Of a DNA stretch of 64,000 nt, positions 33,242 to 44,305 are shown in pieces. Source of the DNA: Elmis aenea (lineage: Eukaryota > Arthropoda > Insecta > Coleoptera > Elmidae). The notes below the pieces were generated by a model that saw nothing but the letters and a program-made list of their open reading frames with translations, was not told the DNA's origin and ran no database searches. The number at the start of each line of letters is the position of its first letter. Within the stretch, counting starts at the first letter, position 1. Position numbers and translations under genes: made by a program. The stretch is taken from NCBI GenBank assembly GCA_947652605.1, contig OX393577.1, forward strand, positions 56,134,108 to 56,198,107, written 5' to 3'.

Positions 33242-34594
33242 ATGAAGTGTTGGGCACTGTTGGTTAGTGATTTTGTGTAATATTGTTTAACTTTGTGTTG
33301 TGATTTTTGTAAAAAAGTTGGATTTTTTTACAACTTCTACAAAAAAAAACCTAGGATTTATTTAACATATTTTATTAATTAACCTAAGATGCGTTTACGA
33401 CCTACGCCACAATTTTCGAAAACTAATTTTAATTAAGCCTTATAAGTCTTTTATAAAAGAGTTGAATTTGTGGTGAATAGTAAAAAAACTAAAACAGCAA
33501 ATAGTTTATATGGTTATTAAAGATTGTTGTTCTATTTCCAGGTAATTCTTGGGTGCTTTCTCGCCGTACCCACAAGTAGCAACCCTGTTAGTGTCTCGCG
33601 GGTTAAGAGATCCTTCCACCACGAACCTGAAGGTTACTGGAGTAAAAAACTAATATGGAAATCCAAATGGGTACAAGTCTGGAAAACAGATAAGAAACTT
33701 ATTTGGAAGCCAGACTGGAAAAAAATACAAATTCCTATTTGGAAAGAAATTCAAGTTCCAATTTGGAAAGAACATCAAGTTCCAGACTGGAAATTAATTA
33801 CTAAGCCAATCTGGAAGGAAATTCAAGTTCCAGCTTGGAAAGAAATCCAAGTACCAGACTGGAAAGAAATCCAAGTTCCGATTTGGAAAGAACATCAAGT
33901 TCCAGATTGGGTTGAAATTCAAGTGCCAGACTGGAAAGAAATTCAGGTTCCGGACAAAAAACAAATCTGGAAACCAGTTTGGAAAGAAATTCAGGTCCCA
34001 ATTTGGAAAGAAATTCAAGTACCAGACTGGAAGAAGATTTGGAAGCCAGAGTGGGTCAAGGAAGGAATTCACGGAGAGCATTTCTTGGGTAAAGATCATC
34101 ACGGCAACGAGTACACAGCGCACGATATATGGAAAAAGAAACTGATTTGGAAACCAGAGTGGAAGAAGATATGGAGAACAGATAAAAAGCAAATTTGGGT
34201 ACCACAGAAAAAATTAGAATGGGTTCCCGAATGGAAACAAATTTGGAGAACAGAGAAAAAACAAATTTGGAGACCAGAAAAGAAACAAATCTGGAGAACG
34301 GTAAAGAAACAAATCTGGGTGCCAAAGAAAGAACAAATATGGAGGACAGAGAAAAAACAAATCTGGGTTCCTAAAAAAGAGCTTATTTGGAAACAAGAAA
34401 AAGTTCAAATCTGGAGGACAGAGAAGAAACAAATTTGGGTACCAGAGAAGAAGCTGATATGGAAAGATGAATGGAAGCAGATTTGGGTGCCTATTTGGAA
34501 AGAAATCCAAATACCAGCGTGGAAGCAAATCTGGAAGCCAATTTGGGAAAAAGTATGGGTAAAAGTACACCACCATAGTCACGGTTGGGACTGA
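33242..34594 (+). CDS. Secreted Trp/Lys octapeptide-repeat protein (two exons)
   Basis: Exon 1 codes for MKCWALL (33242-33262). A GT...AG intron (33263-33541, branch end TCTATTTCCAG) follows, and exon 2 runs from GTA at 33542 to TGA at 34592-34594, giving 357 residues. The join produces a clean signal peptide (MKCWALLVILGCFLAVPTSS). RVKR at 27-30 is a furin-type site. Residues 40-183 are 18 consecutive octads, mostly PxWKEIQV. Residues 184-203 are a His/Gly-rich spacer, 204-347 are 18 more octads, mostly PEKKQIWR/TEKKQIWV, and the tail is KVHHHSHGWD. There is not one insertion or deletion in either block. I do not recognise a named family. Secretion, Trp/Lys richness and His patches suggest an insect cuticle or other extracellular structural protein; this is inference. 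AATAAA follows at 34677. Confidence 0.85.
33263..33541 (+). other. Intron of the octad-repeat gene (phase 0)
   Basis: Donor TTG|GTTAGTG and acceptor TTCTATTTCCAG|GTA. It separates the first seven codons from the rest. Exon 2 has no ATG before the repeats that would give a signal peptide, so the splice is needed for a sensible N-terminus. Confidence 0.8.
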
Positions 34595-34676
34595 ACTGAT
34601 TTTTAGGCGCCTATTTTGCCGGCATTTCTGTAAATATAAACTTTCTTTATTTCTTCTTTCCAGTACAAACGCTGTA

Positions 34677-34682
34677 AATAAA
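34677..34682 (+). terminator. Polyadenylation signal AATAAA
   Basis: AATAAA 83 bases after the stop codon of the octad-repeat gene, within an AT-rich 3' UTR. Confidence 0.7.
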
Positions 34683-34902
34683 ATTAAACACCCAGTATAG
34701 CCAGTGTTGTTATATTATTTAAGCTTGTAATAAATGAATTGTTATTTTGTGTGTATGTAAATCTCGAATAATACATTTTTATACCTAAATTATTATTTTT
34801 TTTTAAACCAATAAACATAATAATAAAAAAATAATTACCTATAGCAATCATATAAACGATAAGGAGGAGCTTAACAATTAACAAATATCGTTCCCACTTT
34901 CT

Positions 34903-35145
34903 CTAAGCTGGTTGCATAAGGACGAACATATTGGATGCTGGTAGTGCGATTAACTTCCGCACGTCGTGAACACAGCGCCAGCTGGAGGTCACTTTCACCG
35001 CGGCTTTTCGATTTCGTTGCGGTAAACGACCGTCAGCACCAAGATCAAGGATAATACATCTCAACAGGTTCATTTCAACCATAATATTGCTTTCTATTAT
35101 CTTCTGCCACACATCATCTGCTGACCATACGGTCACCCGCAGGCC
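34903..35145 (-). CDS. Hypothetical open frame in a GC-richer patch
   Basis: About 80 codons open on the minus strand, ending at 34903. They include SADDVWQKIIESNIMVEMNL and LGADGRLPQRNRKAAVKVTS. The first ATG-type start is uncertain. The DNA has many CpGs and is clearly richer in G+C than either flank, and the translation is not low-complexity. It could be an exon of an undetected gene, a conserved noncoding element or an old transposon piece. I recognise no domain. Confidence 0.25.
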   Translation of the reverse strand, partial: GLRVTVWSADDVWQKIIESNIMVEMNLLRCIILDLGADGRLPQRNRKAAVKVTSSWRCVHDVRKLIALPASNMFVLMQPA

Positions 35146-35164
35146 AATTGACTAAAGCTACTTG

Positions 35165-36300
35165 CATAATACTAATTTACGACACGGAGCACCGTGTCAT
35201 CACCTTAGAAAATGTTTGATCATTAAACACACAACTTTACATTTTAAATAACAATTGTACTGTTGCAAATTGTATGTGCAACAAAAAAATTAATATTATT
35301 CGACAACGTTGTGCATTATTTATTGTACATCAAAGGAGTTTTTAACAAGTAGAAAGTTGCGTTGCAGATGTTCGCTTTATATTATGAGCATTTAAGTCAC
35401 GCAAAAAGACAGTAATTTAGAAATAACTATTCGAATCAAGGTTTGTGAAATAATGACCTCATTTGTCTCTTAAGTAAAATTGAGAAACAATTTGAATAAT
35501 AAGGACCGAGTTTAAAAACAATTAACTAAAACGACTTTATTACGAAATGTATTGGATCGAGAGTAGAATTAAAATTGGATCTATCAGCGCACTTAACGTA
35601 TAAAACAATTCCAAATATTTCCGATTAATAAAAAGTGAAACTTAATGAACTGAAGATGACTGACTCAGCTTAAGATACATTATAACTGAAACTAAAAGTG
35701 AATTCCTGAAGATCAACTTTTCTAAGAAATATTTTCGTGCTCAATCCCAATATAAAACGATGCAAATTCAATGAAAAATTTAACTGTCTCACATTTCCAC
35801 GGCTCGTTTAAAGGATTTAAGAATTAGAGGTCATACATTCATAATAAAATAGGGCTTAAAGTTAAATATTAAATCACCGTTGAGAGTGTCGGAATAGATT
35901 TGCAAGGATTGAAATAAAACAATGGAAGTCGGTTATTGTTTTTTTCCATAGTAACGTTGATTTATATCTGAGAATTCGCTATTTTTTAGTTTATTTTGCT
36001 TATTTCTGTAAATAAATATATAAAATAGTATAGCACTGTCAAGAGAAAAACATAATCTTTATATCTAAGTCATCACCTACTTACTTAAGACTGCCATCAA
36101 AAAAATAGTTCTAATAAATATCTCACTTGGTAATTAATAAATAGAAATTTGATAATTTCTACATTATAGTAATCCAAATCTAGCATTTTTTTCCTGACAT
36201 GATGTATTAGCAACGGTAGCCGAGATATTTGAGTTTAAAAATTTTGGTCGCTTTCGGTTTTTTCGTTATTAGTACCCAAGCCATGAAATTTGTGAAAAAA
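35165..36300. other. No supported gene
   Basis: AT-rich 3' flank of the octad gene region with no repeat or coding signal that I recognise. Confidence 0.5.
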
Positions 36301-36302
36301 AA

Positions 36303-36552
36303 AAGGTATAAAACCTTATAAAACACACGTGGTACAAGTTACCAAGGTTTTTTAATTTGTTGTTGAGATAAACATTGTACATTTTTGAACATAAGATAAC
36401 AACAACATAGTCGGATCAGCAGTAATGTACCTAGTAGTAGCTATATTGCTGTTTATCTTATGTTAAAAAATTTTTGATATAAGTATTTATCTCAACAACA
36501 AATTAAAAAAACTTGGTAACTTGTACCACATTTATAAGGTTTTACACCTTTT
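36303..36552. repeat. Inverted repeat with about 90-bp arms
   Basis: GTACAAGTTACCAAGGTTTT and TTGTTGTTGAGATAAA (36331-36373) are matched in reverse by TTTATCTCAACAACAA and AACTTGGTAACTTGTAC (36488-36526). The loop contains AACATAGTCGGATCAGCAGT. The termini are vague, so the element type is unknown. Confidence 0.7.
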
Positions 36553-36589
36553 TTTTTTGTTTTCACAGCCTACTATGATTTTCTTAAAA

Positions 36590-37044
36590 AAACTAAAAAA
36601 CCTTCGTAACTTGCGTGTTATTGAAAATAAATACATCAATCCTTATATATTTGGAATGAGAAAAAATAAGGAATTTAAATAGGTCATAGTCAACTATCGC
36701 TCCTATTTCAAAAAAGGTAAGTTTGTGTCATAACTTTTTAATGGCGAGCGTATTTGTTTTTAGTATAATCAAATTAAACATAACAATTTTTAAAATTATC
36801 TCTATAAATTTTTTCGATATTTACCTACAACAATAACGGAGATATGACACATTATTAATATGTAATATGAAAAAAAAAACACTTTTTATTCAATAACTCG
36901 AAAACTCGAAATGATAGAATATTTTTGAAAACGGTTCTGAGTTTGTCTCAAAAAACTCCACATTTTTGTTAATTTAACCGTTTCTCTATCTTAAATATTA
37001 ACCGAGATATACCCATGCAATTCCATCGAATTTGGACCACCGTG
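36590..37044 (-). repeat. Family I repeat, single arm
   Basis: Reverse relative of the left half of 47258-47887: CTTCGTAACTTGCGTGTTAT, GGAATTTAAATAGGTCATAG, TTTAACCGTTTCTCTATCTT. It ends GAATTTGGACCACCGTG|TA. Confidence 0.7.
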
Positions 37045-37049
37045 TACAT

Positions 37050-37940
37050 ATAAATATTTAAAAAAATTTAATTTAATTAACGATTTAATCCTCAATTTGT
37101 GTTGATGTATGCCCAAATATAAACAATGGTGTTCAATAAATTAAAAAATTGCATTAAAATTAAAATTAATATAGCCACGATATGTTGCTTAATTTAAGTC
37201 TTTTTAATTCAGGACGTTAAAACTTTTCATCGATAAATAAAGCAGAAGTTACTTAACAATATTGTAATATTCGTAAAACGTTCTTAATTATCTGAAAGTA
37301 TGTAAGAAAAATATATCTTTCAGCGTTAACCGCCACACAACAAAAAACTTTTTAGGACACATTTCATTTGCCCTAGTGACTACAAAAAAATTGTTATATT
37401 TTTACTTATAAGTTGTAACCGAATAAGTAGTATGGGATAGGATTGAGGTATTTAGCACGATAACTGTTTAGTGCGTACGCAGAGATTTCAACAGTCGATT
37501 AGACGACGAACCTCACCGAGTTGTAATCATGATGCGTGTGATTGCGTGACGATAAAACGTAGGTTGTAAAGAGTTCAATGATGAAGAGCATTAACGAATA
37601 TTCCCAGTGTGCATTAAGAGAGAACCATTGTTTCGTTTAAAAGAGAAAATGCCTAAGTAATTATAACTTTTAAACTATGAAACTTTGTAAATAATTAGCC
37701 ACCCACTCAACTCTTAAATGAAATCTACTTTACACAAAAAAAAACTCACATGCATTTCTTCAAATCATTCTTGCAGTGCAATAATTTTTGTTAATTGGAT
37801 ACTTTTATACCGTTTTTGGTTTATCAATATTACCTAACATGTAGTGTTCCACATTTAACGATGTTTGTATTTGAATTTTCTGATGGTTAATCGGATAGTA
37901 GGTACATAGTGTTGCTGGAATAATACTTATACTATATTTA
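37050..37940. other. No supported gene
   Basis: AT-rich, nothing recognisable. Confidence 0.5.
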
Positions 37941-37942
37941 TA

Positions 37943-38197
37943 CAGGGTGTTTCACTTTTCCATGGGACACTATTGCTATCTCCGTAAATAATGAAAAGCC
38001 GATTACAGTAATCTGAACATCAATTAAAATTATTTAACCATATTTGAGAGACCTGTTGGCAAAACAAAACTATTTACGCAGGTCATGGCACCCTTGATAC
38101 AAACAAGATTAGTCAACATTTTTTTGGAGGTATTTAAAAGTTTTAAAATTAATGTAGTTGCAACAAAAATTTCGTTTTTCAAAAATGTGAATAAGTA
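37943..38197 (+). repeat. TA-group repeat start
   Basis: TA|CAGGGTGTTTCACTTTTCCA. The right end is not identified before the family D repeat begins. Confidence 0.5.
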
Positions 38198-38560
38198 CAC
38201 TGGGTGTTTGAATTTTGAGTTTAAGCACAGGAAACTCGCTTATTATAATAGCTAGAGTATCGGTTTAAATTTGGCAAAGTTGCTAAACTCAGTGCTTATT
38301 AATAATCAGAAGAGAAGTTGAAAATATCTCAAACGGTATCGGAGAAAATTACGACAAACCGGAAAATACGATTTTTGAAAATCTTTTTTAACTCCTTTGG
38401 AATATAAAATATTTGAATGTATAAAAACACTGCCTAAGCAACTTTTAAATCCAAATCGGATGGTAATCACTAATTTTTCCTAGTTCGATTCGTTATATTT
38501 TTATGACAATCAATAACTTTTTTCTTATGGGTGCAATTTTCGCTATTTACATACTAATAC
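38198..38560 (+). repeat. Family D repeat, copy 1
   Basis: Same orientation and order as 44766-45060: GAGTTTAAGCA, GGTTTAAATTTGGCAAAGTT, AAAATATCTCAAACGGTATC, CCGGAAAATACGATTTTTGA. Confidence 0.7.
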
Positions 38561-39083
38561 AGATTTTTTTAAAAATTCATTGAAGTATCACACATTCTTT
38601 TTACTTCTACATCCATTGTCAAATTTGTAAAACTGCGTTTTGGACAACAGCCACTAGACAGGGTATTTATAATCGGTGTAAAAAATATGTGACAGGATAG
38701 TGGGGAGGTAATTTTGAGTAAAAAATGTTATATGAACATGGGTCCTATTTAATTTGGTTACTGATATACAAGAAGTCAAAGTTTTTTATAGTGGATATAA
38801 ATTTATACCTTATTAATTGCCATAGGTTACAAAAAAAAAAATTACAAAAAATTCTCAAAATGTGCTTTGAAAGCATAACAATTATTGGATGATACTATAA
38901 CAAGAATTTTCCCGAGATGAAGGTAGGTACCTAACCTACTTAAGTACTAATAAAACTTTGACTTCTTGTATATGCGTAATTTAAATGAGATAGGACTTAT
39001 GTTCATCTAACATTTATTATTCAAAATGGCTTCTCCAACAAACTATCACATATTTTTACACTCATGTTTAATCACCTTGTATA

Positions 39084-42000
39084 CAGGGTGACAATAATCT
39101 ACATGTGTTGTATGGGTAACTTTGTTATTATAAGAGTTACATATCGGTGAACCTAGCAAAATTGGGCACAGTTTTATGGCAAATTTAATGCATTTGATCT
39201 ACGCAACAACCTTTTTTAAATGTTCTGAAAAAACTAAAAAACCCATCCATGTTAAAACCAAAATGTGAAATGATTATTGTACCTACCTACGTATTTTGGA
39301 TAAAATTAGAATAAAATATCTAAAAAATCATGGCACACTTGAATTTTGAGATATAAACCTAAGTTATAGCAATATTTTGGTATTTATTAAGTTTAATCTA
39401 GGTGACACTTAAAAAAAAAGATCACATAATTAACGTAGCTGTACTTGATTAAATACAAAAAAAAAAATGAAAACTTAAATAATTTAAGGTATTTTTTACA
39501 TTTTATAATAATTTGTGACGTTTGACTTGCTATTAGATTACCATTAAATCTAAATTATAACATGTGTTGAACGTGTAGCCCCCCCTCACCATGGGCAAAA
39601 CAAATTTGAAATCTACACCTTGTAGATAATAATATTTTCCTATGTACATTTCATTTGAACTGTCCTTAAAACAGCTAATCGTAATTCAGCAATTAATTAT
39701 TGTATTTAACTGTCTTTTTAAGATTGGTTATTTTAAAGACAATTCAACAAATAAAATGTAATATACTCAAGAAAACATATTATCTATAAAAAGCAAATCT
39801 CAGATATGTATTGCCCATAGAAAAAGGACTATATCTTTAACATATGTAATAATTTAGATTTAATAGTAATAGTAAGTAAAAAATAATAAACTATTGTAAA
39901 ATGTGAAAAATTTCTTATTTTTTTGTGTGTTTAATTATCTAAGTACATCTAGCTTAATTAGGTGATCTTTGATTTTGCAATAGCCACCTAGATTAAACTT
40001 CATAAATACAAATATATTGATATAACTTGCTTACTTTTAAAGATAAACCTAACAATCCCTTTATCAATGAAACGAGAAATAAATTCTTTTTTAAATAAAC
40101 CCATAGCCAACTGTGGTTGCCATTTAAAAAAGTCAAGTTTGGTTTATACAGGGTGTCCCCATTATCACCGCGAATATTTTAAGTGGTGACAGAGGACCTT
40201 TTTCTAAGAACAAATTTCAAGTAATTTTTTTTCCTAAAATCAAATGCTAAGCTAATATCAACACTTACTTGATTTTTTTACACTTCTGCATTTATAAGAC
40301 TCTGTAGCCGAAAATATCAATTTTATTGTAAAATACCTTAAAGCTTTTTAATAGAACATAAAATTATCTACAAAATTAGTTTTATTTATTTTTTGTCTAC
40401 AGGCAATGGTTTAAGAGTTATAAAGCAGTTTGTACAAAAAAATGTAAAAAATTAACAAAATTTAATTATTTCTTAGACTTTGCAACCGCTGTATCTTTAA
40501 AACGAAAGGTTGTACAAAAAAACCGACGGCCCATTCCGGATAGCAAATTTTATGGGCTACAACTTTGGTCCAGTGAAGTTTTTTGAAAATCAAACCGTTT
40601 TTCCGGAAAAGCTGAAAATATGGAATAGAGTGCAAAAACAAAATTTCCTACAAATATTGTTTTGTATTTAAAAATGCTTTTAAAGAGAATGCGATTACGT
40701 AATTGAATGATGGAGGTCATTTTGAACACTTTTTGAAGTAATTTTGTGGTTACATGTTAATTTTATTGCGTCCAGATGGATTTGCATTGTTTTGCATTTT
40801 ATCGTTTTCGAAAAACAAAAACTCCCGTTAATTATGATATTTTGTATTTAAAAATGCCATAGCATCGGCAACATTCATAAAATTATGTATCTCATAAGTT
40901 TCAAAGCTTTTTATGAAGTTTGAGATTCTTCAGAAAACCACCCATTGTCATTTTTTTTAAGGAGCTAACGAACAAATTTAACAAAAAATTGTAAAATTGC
41001 ATATAAATAAGTTATGTAAATTTTTAAAAACGCCGCATCTTTTTAACGAAACGTCGTAGAGCAAAACGGATGCCTATTGCGGATAAGGCATTTAACGGAC
41101 TACAACTTCGGTAAATATGTTGTTCAATAAAACTAAATGTATCATAGAAATGTTTATAATAGTGAAAAAGGTGAAAAAAAAACGATAAAATGCAAAACAA
41201 TGCAAATCGATGTGGACGCAATAAAAATTAACATGTAACCACAAAATTACTTCAATGTGTTCAAAATGACCTCCATCAGTTTCAATCACGTAATCGCACT
41301 CTCTTTAAAAGCATTTTTAAATACAAAACAATATTTGTAGGAAATTTTGTTTTTGCACTCTATTCCATATTTTCAGCTTTTCCGGAAAAACGGTTTGATT
41401 TTCAAAAAATTTCACTTGACCAAAGTTGTAGCCCATAAAATTTGCTATCCGGAATGGGCCGTCGGTTTTTTTGTACAACCTTTCGTTTTAAAGATACAGC
41501 GGTTGCAAAGTCTAAGAAATAATTAAATTTTGTTAATTTTTTACATTTTTTTGTACAAACTGCTTTATAACTCTTAAACCATTGCCTGTAGACAAAAAAT
41601 AAATAAAACTAATTTTGTAGATAATTTTATGTTCTATTAAAAAGCTTTAAGGTATTTTACAATAAAATTGATATTTTCGGCTACAGAGTCTTATAAATGC
41701 AGAAGTGTAAAAAAATCAAGTAAGTGTTGATATCAGCTTAGCATTTGATTTTAGGAAAAAAATTTACTTGAAATTTTTTCTTAGAAAAAGGTCCTCTATC
41801 ACCACTTAAAATATTCGCGGTGATAACGGGGACACCCTGTATCTCAAAAAGCGATTGTGCCATGACTTTTTAGACATTATTTTCTAATTCTACGCAAAAA
41901 TATCTACAGGTATTTACAGGAACATTTTGATTTTAACATAGTCTATGGAATTATTTACCATTACAATAATCGACAGTTTTTAGTCTTTTAAAATATTGAA

Positions 42001-42142
42001 AAAAGTTGATGGTATAGGTCAAATGTCAAAATGACATTAAATTCGTTTTGAAATTCTGCCCAACTTTGCTAATTTAAGCGACTATGCAACTCTTATAATA
42101 ACAAAGTTACCCTTACAACACATGTAGATTATTGTCAACCTG
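39084..42142. mobile_element. Outer foldback element containing a second foldback
   Basis: Starts TA|CAGGGTGACAATAATCTACA and ends TGTAGATTATTGTCAACCTG|TA. The arms are about 270-300 bp (39084-39352 with 41842-42142): GTAACTTTGTTATTATAAGA/TCTTATAATAACAAAGTTAC and AATCATGGCACA/TGTGCCATGACTT. A second internal inverted pair (39385-39420 with 39955-40005) forms a sub-hairpin. The 1.69-kb foldback at 40149-41839 was inserted at TA next to the right arm. Confidence 0.85.
40149..41839. mobile_element. 1.69-kb foldback element with near-identical arms
   Basis: Ends CAGGGTGTCCCCATTATCAC and GTGATAACGGGGACACCCTG, flanked by TA. The arms (about 40149-40808 and 41185-41839, roughly 660 bp each) match almost base for base, e.g. 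GCCCATTCCGGATAGCAAAT, TTTTCCGGAAAAGCTGAAAA and GCATTTATAAGACTCTGTAG in inverted order. The 375-bp loop includes a diverged relative of the arm sequence (GGATGCCTATTGCGGATAAG, GGACTACAACTTCGGT). It is noncoding; minus-strand open frames at 41024-41289 are repeat shadows. Confidence 0.9.
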
Positions 42143-42147
42143 TAAAG

Positions 42148-42788
42148 CAGGGGTCGGGGAACTTTTTTATCTATTACCCCAAAATAAATTTATTTAAGCC
42201 GACGTTACCCCCTTGATTTGAAAGGCAGAAAATCATAGTTTATTTAAATTCCAAAGGTTTATTGAATCTATTTATACGGAAAATACAATTATAATAGTTA
42301 TTTATGTATCAAGGCCAAGGTTTGCTGGCCGAGACGTAGTCGAGGCCAGCAAACAGGCAAGGCCGAAAAAAGTACGTTTTGGCCGAGGTGCATATTACGT
42401 TTTTTGTGCGATCGAATTAAAAACAATTTAAATTTTTAGTAATTTTCAAAATTATAGGTTAGAAACTACGTGACATTGTAACCGACAGATGACGGCGTAT
42501 GTACTGCATTACCGGCCCTCTCCTTAGCAACGGCCGTAAAAGTTACTTTTTCGGCCGTTGCTAAGAGTAACGGCCTGAAAAGTAACTTTTACGGCCGTTG
42601 CTAAGGATAGAGCCGGTAATGCAGTACTTTATGGTTGCTAACGCTTCCGTCAAACAGCTGTTTCTAGTACGATCGCACAAAAAAACGTTTATTATATAAT
42701 TTTATTTATGTCTTTTGAGTCCACATTACCCCCAAGAATTTAATTTTTACCCCACTTGGGGTAATTTACCCCGCTTCGCCGACCTCTG
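42148..42788. mobile_element. hAT nonautonomous element with 8-bp target duplication
   Basis: CAGGGGTCGGGGAAC at the left and CCGACCTCTG at the right, flanked by CTGTAAAG on both sides (42140-42147, 42789-42796). Subterminal runs of ACCCCC/GGGGT are shared. It landed precisely on the right terminus of the outer foldback (39084-42142). The interior holds a GC-rich palindrome. Confidence 0.9.
42501..42627. repeat. GC-rich palindrome inside the hAT element
   Basis: GTACTGCATTACCGGC...GCCGGTAATGCAGTAC with inner CCTTAGCAACGGCCGTAAAA and its complement. The word ACGGCCGTTGCTAAG appears in both arms and again in the loop. The flanking TTGCTGGCCGAGACGTAGTC part is related to 22452-22500. Confidence 0.85.
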
Positions 42789-42799
42789 CTGTAAAGGCA

Positions 42800-43625
42800 G
42801 CCCGGACGGTGTAGTTGTCGTTATTATAACAACCAATCAATAAACTAACAATTTTGAAAGCCTATTACTTGTCATCGTAATAAACTCGCATAAATGAACT
42901 CCAATAACGAATTGTTATATACATTTTTAGTTGTTTATCTAGCAGAGCGTAAAAAAGTGGGGATTACGACAGGAACGTTTCATTTACTTTTCACTCGGCA
43001 TTTGCAGCCAGAAGAAATATAAAAAGAAATTGTTTTTTTTATTATCGAAACGTCAGATCGAGTAAAGGATCTGCATGCACATTTTTAATTCATACATCAC
43101 GTTGTTTATGCAACAGAACAATGCAGGACATTATTTAGTTAGCTAACAAGTAAATGCTTTCTATTCCGCACATGCTTGTAAACTTGTCGGAAAACGATCA
43201 CAACCTTCGTTTTTAATAAACGGTTTGTATTATTTACAATAGATAGTAAAGCATATGTAATTTGTTAGCGTTAAATCTTGTATTATACACGTTTTATCGA
43301 TATATTCCCGTCCTTTCATTGAATATGGTACATTAACTTATTAACAAGTTTGGAGAAAACATCTCCAAGTAAGTTTCAATAAAATCCGGAAGTGTGTGAT
43401 ATGGCAAACTATTAGAAACTATCTGCCGGAAATCTTGTACAGATTTAATCGCAATTAAATTAAATGATTTTATACGTTGACGATTCGACTTTTATAGTGA
43501 TCGTAGCGCGGTCATCCAATAATAAATGCAACTTGGCAAAAAAAAATATTTGCATCTTGACCTATGACAGCTAATTAACTATTACATTCCATAATGTTTT
43601 TAAATATTACAAAACAATTATTACT
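42800..43625. other. No supported gene
   Basis: AT-rich, no recognised repeat or coding signal. Confidence 0.5.
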
Positions 43626-43626
43626 G

Positions 43627-44305
43627 ACCAGGGAAATCACGATACGTTGTCGCTAGAATTTGATTAAGGCTGTGCTTATTGCATCAAGAACATCAAAACT
43701 AAATGTTTTGCAGAGTTATACGTGCCACTGGCCAATTTTTTTCGGAAAAATAGGGGAAAAACTAAAAAGTTGAATAATAAAAGTAATTTTTGAAATCGCG
43801 TTGGCCATGAAACCGTCAGGGACAATATCTAAATTCTTTGATTTACCGATGCGCGCATCCTTTGCAAGTAAAATGGTGCAAAGTTTTTGAAAAATCTTAA
43901 ACTATTTCGGAGAAAAACGCGAAAACCGAGACCTTTGTGAAAACGATTTTCCCTATGTTAAACGCCCATGCAAGTCGCATAGATATAGTTATACAGATAT
44001 ACCACAACTTCTCAAATCATAGCGCTTATGCAGGGGTTTCGTTTTAGACGTTTTTTTTTTCTGGAACCGTTCAAGATTATTTCAAAAACTTTGCACCATT
44101 TTACTAACAGAGGATGCGCCCATTGGTAAATAGAAGAATTTCGATTTTGTCTTCGACGGTTTCATGGCCAACGCGATTGCAAAAATGACCATTTTGTACC
44201 AAATTTTCATGTTTTCCACTATTTTTATGAAGGAAATGGCCAGTGTCACGTATAACTCTGGAAAACATTTAGTTTTGATGGCCCTGATGCAATAAACACA
44301 GTGAC
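43627..44305. mobile_element. Family E foldback element with both arms
   Basis: CAGGGAAATCACGATACG... at the left. Both arms contain GGCCAGTG(G/T)CACGTATAAC, AAAATGGTGCAAAGTTTTTG, ATGCGCGCATCC/GGATGCGCCCAT and GCGTTGGCCATGAAACCGTC in opposite orientation (43627-43945 and 44020-44305). Single arms occur at 11105, 17209 and 51738. Confidence 0.8.

Noticed and set aside
33794..34582. Long open frames antisense to and in other frames of the octad gene
   Set aside because: They mirror the 24-bp repeat, contain no independent motif and lack start context. Repetitive DNA keeps alternative frames open.
41024..41289. Two overlapping 65-codon minus-strand frames
   Set aside because: They fall in the loop and arm of a noncoding foldback.
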